Source: an uncultured Collinsella sp.
GTDB taxonomy: Bacteria > Actinomycetota > Coriobacteriia > Coriobacteriales > Coriobacteriaceae
Reading direction: 5' to 3'
Length of the DNA: 10,378 nt
Assembly: GCA_902489945.1 (NCBI GenBank)
Contig: CABUBZ010000061.1
Coordinates: 1-10,378, forward strand
Shown: one piece after another, positions 1 to 5,075 of the stretch
How the letters are laid out: each line of letters starts with the position of its first letter
Position numbering within the stretch: position 1 is the stretch's first letter
Position numbers and translations under genes: made by a program
The notes under the pieces: generated by a model
What the model was told of the DNA's origin: nothing
Databases searched by the model: none
What the model saw: the letters and a program-made list of their open reading frames with translations, nothing else

Positions 1-32
1 GATCACCAGTTCGAATCTGGTACGGGCTACCA
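1..32 (+). tRNA. 3' end of a tRNA gene (partial)
   Basis: The window opens inside a tRNA. The T arm is complete: stem accag (5-9), loop ttcgaat (10-16), stem ctggt (17-21). It is followed by the 3' acceptor strand acgggct (22-28), discriminator A29 and an encoded CCA (30-32). The 5' acceptor strand should therefore read agcccgt. The anticodon lies upstream of the window, so the amino acid cannot be named. A terminator follows 11 nt later, so this is the last or only gene of its transcript. Confidence 0.9.
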
Positions 33-43
33 CAAAATGAACG

Positions 44-74
44 CCCGGGCCTCGCAAGAGACCCGGGTTTTGTG
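44..74 (+). terminator. Intrinsic terminator of the tRNA transcript
   Basis: A GC-rich stem pairs 44-53 (cccgggcctc) with 58-67 (gagacccggg), with one C-A mismatch and a GCAA tetraloop. It is followed by a short T run (68-71) and a T/G-rich stretch. Its position directly after the tRNA CCA end fits termination of the tRNA transcript. The T run is short, so some read-through into the next gene is possible. Confidence 0.8.
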
Positions 75-127
75 TATTGACCGTATATACGGCGCCTGCC
101 GTGTTTCGCTCAGATCGAGGAGTAGCC

Positions 128-1045
128 ATGGATCTGCCCATCAGCTTGCAAGACATCACGTATGCCGAGAACTATCTGGCGCAGGGCGACTTGGCTACGG
201 CGACGCCGCTGCTGGAGCGTCTGGTGGAGCTCGCCGAGGAGTATATTGATGCTGAGTGCAAGACGGAGGAGAAGCGTCAATACTTTAGCTTCGATAGCAA
301 GTTTGAGCGCTTGGCCTATCGCCGCGTGGAGAAGGATCCGCGCGAGCTCGTGCAGGTCGAGGTGCCGTTTGACCGCCTGTACTCTGACATGGCTTTTGCC
401 TACATTCGCCAGCAGGATTATGTGAGCGCTCGTAATGCCCTGATGCAGGCTGTGCGTTGGGACCCCATGAACTGCAACTATCGCTTGGATTTGGCCGAGC
501 TGTTCCGCGCACTCGAGGACAAGCAGGAATGGGCATCGCTCTCGTTCTCGGTGCTGGAGCGTGCAAGCGATGGCAAGTGCGCCGCCCGCGCTTACGCCAA
601 TCTAGGCCAGTACTTCTTGGAGCCCGAGACCGAGAACGTTTCGGCTGCCGTGGGCTGCGCGCGTCTGGCGCTGCGCCTGGCGCCCAACGATGCGCATACG
701 ACGCGCCTGCTCAACAAGATCCATACCACCTATCCGGATGCCGCTGATGAGAGCGACGACCACGTGATGGGTGAATTGGCCCTGCAAGGCGTGCCGACCT
801 CGCCTTCGGCCGAGATTGCCATCTGCCTGATTATGTGCGCGACCGATGCTGCAAGCGACGGCGACAAGCAGGAGGCGACGCGCCTGACGGTACGTGCTCG
901 CGACTTGGTGGGCGAGGAGGCCTGCGCGGCGATTATCAAACTGGTGCGCGAGAGCGATGTCGAGCTCAATGCCGAGCGCAAGGCAAAGCGCGCGGGTGCC
1001 GACAAGGGAACCGATGGAGCCAAGGAGGCCGGCGATGCCCAGTAA
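128..1045 (+). CDS. TPR-like repeat protein upstream of smpB
   Basis: Encodes 305 aa, probably cytoplasmic, with no signal peptide or membrane segment. The ATG at 128 is chosen because GAGGAG (117-122) lies 5 nt upstream; an in-frame TTG at 77 would start too close to the tRNA terminator and has no ribosome site. Helical repeats resembling tetratricopeptide repeats are visible near residues 11-34 (YAENYLAQGDLATATPLLER) and 83-116 (DMAFAYIRQQDYVSARNAL, ending in WDPMN), with a weaker one around 154-187 (YANLGQYF, then ALRLAPND). TPR repeats usually bind proteins, but no catalytic motif is seen and the partner is unknown. The C-terminus from about residue 280 is Lys/Ala/Glu/Gly-rich and probably disordered. 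The stop overlaps the smpB start by 11 bp, so the two are probably translationally coupled. I do not recognise a named family. Confidence 0.85.
   Translation: MDLPISLQDITYAENYLAQGDLATATPLLERLVELAEEYIDAECKTEEKRQYFSFDSKFERLAYRRVEKDPRELVQVEVPFDRLYSDMAFAYIRQQDYVSARNALMQAVRWDPMNCNYRLDLAELFRALEDKQEWASLSFSVLERASDGKCAARAYANLGQYFLEPETENVSAAVGCARLALRLAPNDAHTTRLLNKIHTTYPDAADESDDHVMGELALQGVPTSPSAEIAICLIMCATDAASDGDKQEATRLTVRARDLVGEEACAAIIKLVRESDVELNAERKAKRAGADKGTDGAKEAGDAQ
1022..1028 (+). promoter_or_regulatory. Ribosome-binding site of smpB inside the upstream gene
   Basis: AAGGAGG, a near-perfect anti-16S match, lies within the last codons of the TPR-like gene and 6 nt before the smpB ATG at 1035. It fixes the smpB start and the 11-bp overlap. 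Confidence 0.85.
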
Positions 1046-1505
1046 GCGCGAGCGCAAACTCATTTCCAAGAATCGCTCGGCACATCACGAGTACTTTATC
1101 GATGAGACGTTTGAGTGCGGTATTGAGCTGAGTGGCACCGAGGTCAAGTCGATTCGCGAGCGCGCCTGCCAGATCACTGACACTTTTGCGTTGATTCGTG
1201 GCGGCGAGTGCTGGCTCGTCGGACTGCATATCCACCCTTATAGCCATGGTGGCGTGTGGAATCGCGATCCCGACCGTCGGCGTCGTCTGCTTCTGCACCG
1301 CAAGGAGATCGACTTTCTTGACGGCAAACTTCGCAACCGTGGTTATGCGCTGGTTCCGTTGGAGCTCTACTTTAATACCGACGGCCGCGTAAAGCTGCTG
1401 TTGGGTCTGGGTCGCGGCAAGAAGCTCTACGACAAGCGCGAGGACATGGCCAAGCGTGATGTCCAACGCGAGATCGACCGCGCCCTTAAGGAGCGCAACC
1501 GCTAG
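1035..1505 (+). CDS. smpB: SsrA-binding protein SmpB
   Basis: A 156-aa protein of normal SmpB length. SmpB binds tmRNA (SsrA) and delivers it to stalled ribosomes for trans-translation, which tags the unfinished protein and releases the ribosome. Family signatures are clear along the whole protein: N-terminal NRSAHHEYFIDETFECGIEL, then GTEVKSIRE, the tmRNA-binding barrel with LVGLHIHPY, RRRRLLLHRKEID, and GYALVPLELYF. The conserved GKKLYDKRED segment leads into the basic C-terminal tail (KRDVQREIDRALKERNR), which becomes helical in the mRNA channel. The start at MPSKRERK is supported by the AAGGAGG at 1022-1028; longer upstream in-frame starts overlap the preceding gene and lack family similarity. 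ssrA, often a neighbour of smpB, is not in this window. Confidence 0.97.
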   Translation: MPSKRERKLISKNRSAHHEYFIDETFECGIELSGTEVKSIRERACQITDTFALIRGGECWLVGLHIHPYSHGGVWNRDPDRRRRLLLHRKEIDFLDGKLRNRGYALVPLELYFNTDGRVKLLLGLGRGKKLYDKREDMAKRDVQREIDRALKERNR

Positions 1506-1517
1506 GCACTCTGTATA

Positions 1518-1584
1518 AGTTGCGGTGGAATACGGACTGTTTTGCCTGTTTGAGGGGCTATTCAGTCCCTATTTCACCGCAACT
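1518..1584. repeat. Long imperfect hairpin after smpB
   Basis: The arms 1519-1539 and 1563-1583 pair over 21 positions with a single C-C mismatch and one G-T wobble; the flanking A1518-T1584 adds one more pair. The outer part reads gttgcggtg / caccgcaac. The intervening 23 nt can form a small inner helix (gcc 1544-1546 with ggc 1556-1558). There is no T run after it and a proper terminator follows 43 nt later, so it is probably not a terminator itself. A dispersed palindromic repeat or an RNA-processing hairpin in the smpB 3' end are the simplest readings. Confidence 0.75.
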
Positions 1585-1626
1585 GCGGGCGTCTCATCTT
1601 TCTTACTGTTCTGACACATATGTCTC

Positions 1627-1660
1627 AAAGGCGGCGTCCGTTATGGGTGCCGCCTTTTTT
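1627..1660 (+). terminator. Intrinsic terminator after smpB
   Basis: Perfect 8-bp stem aaggcggc (1628-1635) with gccgcctt (1649-1656), extended inward by gtcc/gggt through two G-T wobbles, followed by TTTTTT (1655-1660, partly in the stem). This should end the TPR-smpB transcript. Confidence 0.85.
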
Positions 1661-1711
1661 GTGGGTACATACATTCATGAGGTTCCAACCCGAGCTAGGG
1701 GAGTGATCGTT

Positions 1712-2215
1712 ATGGACAAAACTGCGTTCTTTACCATGCCGAGCGGTCTGTACGTGGTGAGCGCTGCGGCAGACGGGCTGCGCGCCGGCTGCGTCATCAA
1801 CACTGCGGTGCAGGTGACGTCCATGCCGCCGCGTATTTCGGTTGCCGTGAACAAGGACAATGTCACCTCGGGCGTCATCGCATCGGCCAAAGCGTTCGCG
1901 CTGACCGTGATCGATCAGACGGCCGACATGCTCTACATCGGTAACTTTGGGTTCCGCACCAGCAGCGATTATGACAAGTTTGCCAAATACGAGACCCGCG
2001 AGACGGCTCTGGGCATGCCCTATGTGCCCGAGCATGCGGCGGCCCTGTTTAGCTGCCGTTTGATCGACACTGTGGATGTGGGCACGCATCTGCTGTTTAT
2101 TGGCGAGGTCGAGGATGCCGAGCGCCTGAGCGACGAGACGCCGCTGACGTACGACTACTATCACAAGGTGCTAAAGGGCAAGACGCCGCCCAAAGCCTCG
2201 TCGTATCAAGGCTAG
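1712..2215 (+). CDS. Flavin reductase-like FMN-binding protein
   Basis: A 167-aa protein of the flavin reductase-like (DIM6/NTAB) fold, which binds FMN and passes electrons between NAD(P)H or a protein donor and a redox partner. Family features are the N-terminal GLYVVSAAADGLRAGCVINT, then VQVTSMPPRISVAVNKDN lining the FMN site, SAKAFALTVI, GTHLLFIGEVEDAE, and the C-terminal PLTYDYYHKVLKGKTPPKAS. That last segment is characteristic of the subgroup related to the flavin domain of high-molecular-weight rubredoxin (Hrb). The start at 1712 follows AGGGGAG (1697-1703) by 8 nt; the open frame extends to 1520 but that part crosses a terminator and is unrelated to the family. A rubredoxin-like gene follows after 88 bp, suggesting the two proteins work together in NADH-to-oxygen or NADH-to-nitric-oxide electron flow. 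The substrate is not determinable from sequence. Confidence 0.9.
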   Translation: MDKTAFFTMPSGLYVVSAAADGLRAGCVINTAVQVTSMPPRISVAVNKDNVTSGVIASAKAFALTVIDQTADMLYIGNFGFRTSSDYDKFAKYETRETALGMPYVPEHAAALFSCRLIDTVDVGTHLLFIGEVEDAERLSDETPLTYDYYHKVLKGKTPPKASSYQG

Positions 2216-2232
2216 AAATGTTCTAAAAATAC

Positions 2233-2260
2233 TTGCATTATACTATTGAGAATATATACT
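2233..2260 (+). promoter_or_regulatory. Promoter of the rubredoxin-like gene
   Basis: An AT-rich island (about 2216-2275) in otherwise GC-rich DNA contains TTGCAT (2233-2238) and TATACT (2255-2260) separated by 16 bp, a good sigma-70-type match. TATACTA occurs twice, at 2239-2245 and 2255-2261, exactly 16 bp apart, which could be an operator or coincidence. This implies that the rubredoxin-like gene can be transcribed independently of the flavin reductase. Confidence 0.65.
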
Positions 2261-2303
2261 AATAAGTAAGTACACCAGCAGTCACGTTCGAGAGGAGAAC
2301 ATC

Positions 2304-2447
2304 ATGGCTGAGGAAAAGAAGACGTATAAGTTTGTGTGCACCGTTTGCGGTTACGAGGTTGAGGTCGACACGCCCGAGCTGCCCGAGGATTACGTGTGCC
2401 CGGTGTGCGGCGTCGGTCCCGATCAGTTTGAGCTCGTCGAGGAGTAA
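2304..2447 (+). CDS. Short rubredoxin-like protein
   Basis: A 47-aa iron protein with two CxxC pairs: CTVCG (C12, C15) and CPVCG (C33, C36), expected to bind one Fe(SCys)4. The linker between pairs is only 17 residues, against nearly 30 in classical rubredoxin, and it lacks the usual YDP/GD segment. It therefore resembles the compact rubredoxin-like domain found at the C-terminus of rubrerythrin-type proteins, here standing alone. The end, CGVGPDQFELVEE, fits that domain. The ATG is set by AGAGGAG (2291-2297), 6 nt upstream. It follows a flavin reductase-like gene; in Moorella and relatives such modules are fused as Hrb, which donates electrons to flavodiiron proteins. A role as the electron carrier for the neighbouring flavoprotein is inferred. 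The gene is too short for many ORF callers. Confidence 0.93.
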   Translation: MAEEKKTYKFVCTVCGYEVEVDTPELPEDYVCPVCGVGPDQFELVEE

Positions 2448-2486
2448 CTCGCAGGCACACGGCGAAAGCCGAACATAGCTCTGTCC

Positions 2487-2522
2487 AAGGGTCCTGGTCG
2501 AATTCTCGGCCGGGACCCTTTT
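2487..2522 (+). terminator. Intrinsic terminator after the rubredoxin-like gene
   Basis: A 14-bp stem pairs aagggtcctggtcg (2487-2500) with cggccgggaccctt (2507-2520), with two G-T wobbles and a 6-nt loop. It is followed by TTTT (2519-2522). It ends the flavin reductase/rubredoxin transcript. On the opposite strand there is no T run, so it is not obviously bidirectional. Confidence 0.85.
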
Positions 2523-2528
2523 GATTTA

Positions 2529-2570
2529 TCTGACGGTTTAAAACGGTCTCACGTGTTACAGATTAAGACG
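2529..2570. repeat. Half copy of the 40-bp-period repeat
   Basis: tgttacagattaaga (2554-2568) matches the right-hand arm of the array at 4844-5058 in 14 of 15 positions. The preceding 25 nt (2529-2553) match the inner spacer of the middle array hairpin at about 12 of 25 positions, including the shared AAA, GG and terminal CG. The left arm expected at 2514-2528 is missing, and that place is taken by the tail of the rubredoxin terminator. I read it as a degenerate or truncated member of the same repeat family. Confidence 0.65.
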
Positions 2571-2598
2571 TTATATCTGGACAGTCACGCCATCTCAA

Positions 2599-3855
2599 TT
2601 ACATTCCCGTTAGCAGCACGATGTCGAGAATCGTCACGATGACGCCGATCCCTACGAGCAGCGCGTTGAGCGGGCGCGAGTTGGCGTATTTGCCCATAAC
2701 GCGGGGCGAACTGGTGAGTCGTATGAGCACAAAGACCGTAATCGGCAACTGAAGCGACAGCAGCGCCTGACTCCAGATGAGACCCTCAAAAGGATTCGGG
2801 ACGATCAGGCACGCCGCCACTGCGCCGACGAAACAGACCGCCACCCCGATCGAGGAATGTCGGTCGTGGATGTCGTATTCCTCGTCGAACATGCCCGCGG
2901 TGATGGTTCCCGCCGCCATGCCCGCTGTCACGCTGCTCGATAGTCCCGCGAACAGCAGCGCTACCGCAAAGATGGTCGAGCTCGCCGGGCCCAAGATAGG
3001 GGAGAGCGTGGCCGCTGCGACGGCGAGGTCGTCTACGACAATGCCGTGCGCAGAGAAGGTCGTTGCGGCCAGGATGACCATGGCCGAGTTGATTGCCCAG
3101 CCCACGCCCATCGAAAAGAGCGTGTCGAAGAGCTCATAGCGCAGACGCTCTTCGATAACCTGCTCGCCTTGGCCTTCGAAGTGCATGGATTGGATGACCT
3201 CGGAGTGCAGAAAAAGGTTGTGTGGCATAACGACCGCACCCAGGACACTCACGATAATCGCGGCAGAGCCAGTGGGCATACTGGGCGTGATCCAGCTTGC
3301 GGCGGCTTGCGGCCAGTCGACCTTGACCAGCGCAAGCTCGGCCAAAAACGAGAGTCCTACCACGCCGACGAAGGCGATGATCCAGCGCTCGGCACGCTTG
3401 TAGGAGTTCGTCATGAGCATCGCCATCGATACTGCCGCCACGATGACGCAGCCCGCGCGCACGGGCAGCCCAAAGAGCATTTGAAGGGCAATCGCGCCGC
3501 CCAGGACCTCGGCCATGGCGGTGGCGATGGTCGCGAGATAGGCGCTGCCGAGCACGGCGCGTCCCACGATGCGGGGGAGAAAGCGGGTCGTGGCCTCGGC
3601 GAGACAGGCGCCCGTGGCGATACCCAGGTGCGCCGCGTTGTGCTGCAGCACAATGAGCATAATCGTGGACAGCGTGACGATCCACAGCAGCGCGTAGCCA
3701 AACTGCGAGCCCGCGGCCATATTGGAGGCCCAGTTGCCCGGGTCGATAAAGCCGACGGTCACGAGTAGCCCGGGGCCGATGTGCCGGGCGATATCCAGAC
3801 CTCCGTGGCCTCCGGTGCGGTGCGAGCCAAAGTGTTGTTTGAGATGGTTGAGCAT
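2599..3855 (-). CDS. mntH: NRAMP-family divalent metal transporter (MntH-like)
   Basis: A 418-aa inner-membrane protein of the usual NRAMP length with about 11 hydrophobic segments, importing Mn2+ and/or Fe2+ with protons. The metal-site motifs are intact: DPGN in TM1 (D38, N41, in GFIDPGNWASNMAAG) and A207/M210 in TM6 (GAVVMPHNLFLHSEVI). The TM6 methionine is typical of transition-metal rather than Mg2+ members. The start at 3855 is chosen because AGGAG (plus-strand 3862-3866) lies 6 nt upstream; the open frame extends 12 codons further but overlaps that ribosome site. It follows gpmA by 75 bp with no terminator between, so they are probably cotranscribed. No MntR, Fur or DtxR box is recognisable. 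The metal preference cannot be settled from sequence, so the mntH symbol is provisional. Confidence 0.93.
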   Translation of the reverse strand: MLNHLKQHFGSHRTGGHGGLDIARHIGPGLLVTVGFIDPGNWASNMAAGSQFGYALLWIVTLSTIMLIVLQHNAAHLGIATGACLAEATTRFLPRIVGRAVLGSAYLATIATAMAEVLGGAIALQMLFGLPVRAGCVIVAAVSMAMLMTNSYKRAERWIIAFVGVVGLSFLAELALVKVDWPQAAASWITPSMPTGSAAIIVSVLGAVVMPHNLFLHSEVIQSMHFEGQGEQVIEERLRYELFDTLFSMGVGWAINSAMVILAATTFSAHGIVVDDLAVAAATLSPILGPASSTIFAVALLFAGLSSSVTAGMAAGTITAGMFDEEYDIHDRHSSIGVAVCFVGAVAACLIVPNPFEGLIWSQALLSLQLPITVFVLIRLTSSPRVMGKYANSRPLNALLVGIGVIVTILDIVLLTGM

Positions 3856-3930
3856 GGTGAGCTCCTGCGTATGGGCGGCGTGACGTCGCATCTGGGTCGT
3901 GCGGCGCCACGCGTCGGATTTAGGTTGGGG

Positions 3931-4704
3931 CTACTTGTGCGCTTTGCCCTGATTGGCAACGGCATCGATCTTGGCGGCGATGGTTGCCGGGTCGCCGATG
4001 TAGCGCTTGTCGAGGACGTTGAAATCGGTGTCGAAGGTGTAAACGAGCGGCACGCCGGTGGGGATGTTGACCTTGAGGATTTCCTCGGGCGTGAGGTGCT
4101 CGAACTTCATGACGAGAGAGCGCAGTGAGTTGCCGTGTGCGGCGATGAGTACGCGCTTGCCGGTGAGCATTTGGGGGCGAATCTCGTCTTCGAAATAAGG
4201 TCAGGCGCGGGCGATCGTATCCTTGAGGCACTCGGTATAGGGCAGTTGATCGGGCGCGACGTCGCGGTATTGCTCCTGGGTGTGGGGGTCGCGCTCGTCG
4301 CCCGGCTCGAGCGCCGGCGGGCAGACGTCGAAGGAGCGGCGCCAGATGAGCACCTGCTCGTCGCCGTGCTCCGCCGCGGCATCGGCCTTGTTGAGACCCT
4401 GCAGCGCGCCGTAGTGGCGCTCGTTGAGCTTCCAGAATTTGATGACGGGCAGCCACTCGCGATCCATCTGGCCGAGCACGATGTTGAGGGTGTGGATCGC
4501 GCGCTTGAGGCGCGAAGTGTAGCAGACGTCAAAGTCGAAACCGGCTTCTTTGAGGGCTCGACCGCCTGCGGCGGCTTCTTCGCGGCCCGTGTCGGTGAGC
4601 TCAACATCGGTCCAGCCGGTGAACAGGTTGAGTTTGTTCCACTCGGATTCTCCGTGACGGATAAGGACAAGTTGCATCGTCTGTTGGTCTGTCTGGCATG
4701 CCAT
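3931..4704 (-). pseudogene. gpmA: gpmA, phosphoglycerate mutase interrupted by an internal TGA
   Basis: The frame encodes the 2,3-bisphosphoglycerate-dependent phosphoglycerate mutase, which interconverts 3- and 2-phosphoglycerate in glycolysis. Visible are LIRHGESEWN (phospho-accepting H17), SRLKRAIHT (R68), KLNERHYGALQGLNK (E95), and after the lesion AAHGNSLR (H190) and IPTGVPLVYTFD. All four catalytic positions sit exactly six residues later than in E. coli GpmA, so nothing is inserted or deleted. Codon 168 is TGA (plus-strand 4201-4203), between TIARA and PYFEDEI, where the family has a hydrophobic residue. A product ending there (167 aa) lacks H190 and cannot have normal mutase activity. 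The rest of the frame is well preserved to a proper TAG stop. The ATG at 4704 follows AAGGAGG by 5 nt. Possible explanations are a recent nonsense mutation, a base-calling error or read-through; a genuine fresh mutation or an error is more likely than recoding. Confidence 0.9.
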
Positions 4705-4756
4705 GGGGGCCTCCTTGATCTGGCACGGCGCGCGTGCCGTTTGCTTGACGCCGCAA

Positions 4757-4785
4757 AGGATACCCGTTTTAGGCCAGAAAGTTAA
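4757..4785 (-). promoter_or_regulatory. Candidate promoter of gpmA
   Basis: On the minus strand TTAACT (plus 4780-4785) and TATCCT (plus 4757-4762) are 17 bp apart, each matching the sigma-70 consensus in 4 of 6 positions. Transcription would start near 4750, giving a leader of about 45 nt. That leader includes a small hairpin (ggcacg 4722-4727 with cgtgcc 4733-4738) just before the AAGGAGG site. Moderate support only. Confidence 0.45.
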
Positions 4786-4841
4786 CCGTGACTAACAAAA
4801 TTGTTGTATTTGAATGGGACGGTGAAAGGGGATTGCCGAAA

Positions 4842-4900
4842 TGTCTTGATCTGTAACAACTAGGGATGGAAATTGGACCTAGGTGTTACAGATCGAGACA
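4842..4900. repeat. Array hairpin 1
   Basis: Arms 4842-4864 and 4878-4900 pair over 23 positions with one G-T wobble and one mismatch; the 13-nt loop is 4865-4877. Pairing here runs past the 15-nt core into cctagg/ctagg, making it the longest stem of the three. Confidence 0.85.
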
Positions 4901-5058
4901 GAAAGAAATGGTCCTATGGAAAATCTCGATCTGTAACAGTTAGCTGCAAAAACCGGCCCTTCGTGTTACAGATCGAGACATTCGGAGCCGTTTCTCAAAA
5001 ACGTCTCAATCTGTAACATCTAGGCGCCAAAATTGGGTCTTCCTGTTACAGATTGAGA
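4844..5058. repeat. Array of six alternating 15-nt repeats at an exact 40-bp period
   Basis: The element tctcgatctgtaaca occurs in forward form at 4844, 4924 and 5004, and as its reverse complement at 4884, 4964 and 5044. Every start-to-start distance is 40 bp and every spacer is exactly 25 nt. Variants are: 4844 has tcttga for tctcga, and the 5004/5044 pair carries matching changes (tctcaa and ttgaga). Forward-reverse pairs can fold into three hairpins repeating every 80 bp. The three spacers inside hairpins share a pattern (TAG near the start, a central AAA, GG at 17-18 and a C/T-rich end), so the hairpins are probably duplicated from one unit. The two spacers between hairpins are less alike. 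No T runs follow the hairpins, so they do not look like terminators. Function unknown. Confidence 0.9.
4922..4980. repeat. Array hairpin 2
   Basis: A perfect 15-bp stem pairs 4924-4938 with 4964-4978, with a 25-nt loop (4939-4963). Inner pairing is weaker than in hairpin 1. Its loop is the one most similar to the spacer of the half copy at 2529-2570. Confidence 0.85.
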
Positions 5059-5060
5059 TG
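5002..5060. repeat. Array hairpin 3
   Basis: The core arms 5004-5018 and 5044-5058 pair perfectly, extended outward by a G-T and a C-G pair (5002-5003 with 5059-5060); the 25-nt loop is 5019-5043. Both arms differ from hairpin 2 at the same pair (C-G to T-A on one strand, G to A on the other), so the stem is preserved. Confidence 0.85.
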
Positions 5061-5075
5061 TTTGAAGCGGTGAGT

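Larger units (their letters stand above)
1506..1711. other. Intergenic region between smpB and the flavin reductase
   Basis: These 206 bp carry no convincing gene. In order they contain a large imperfect inverted repeat (1518-1584), a 14/16 palindrome (1612-1627), an intrinsic terminator (1627-1660) and the flavin reductase ribosome site (1697-1703). The reading frame that runs through here into the flavin reductase has no family similarity before 1712 and crosses the terminator. There is no room for a tmRNA gene. Confidence 0.7.

Noticed and set aside
77..127. Upstream TTG start for the TPR-like gene
   Set aside because: It sits 3 nt after the tRNA terminator with no ribosome site, whereas the ATG at 128 has GAGGAG at 5 nt spacing.
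1520..1711. 64-residue N-terminal extension of the flavin reductase
   Set aside because: The extension crosses the long hairpin and the smpB terminator and has no family similarity. The ATG at 1712 has a ribosome site and begins where the domain begins.
4201..4203. TGA in gpmA as a selenocysteine codon or TGA reassigned to tryptophan
   Set aside because: The position is not a catalytic cysteine site in the family and is normally aliphatic. No selenocysteine insertion hairpin is evident, and other genes here use TGG for tryptophan normally.
4722..4738. Small GC hairpin in the gpmA leader as a riboswitch
   Set aside because: It is a lone 6-bp stem with no conserved aptamer features; the leader is too short for a known riboswitch class.
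4844..5058. CRISPR array
   Set aside because: The repeats are only 15 nt, alternate in orientation, and the spacers inside hairpins are related to each other. There is no leader and no cas gene in view.
4842..5060. Three intrinsic terminators
   Set aside because: The stems are long and regular but none is followed on either strand by a T run, and their exact 80-bp spacing is not a terminator property.
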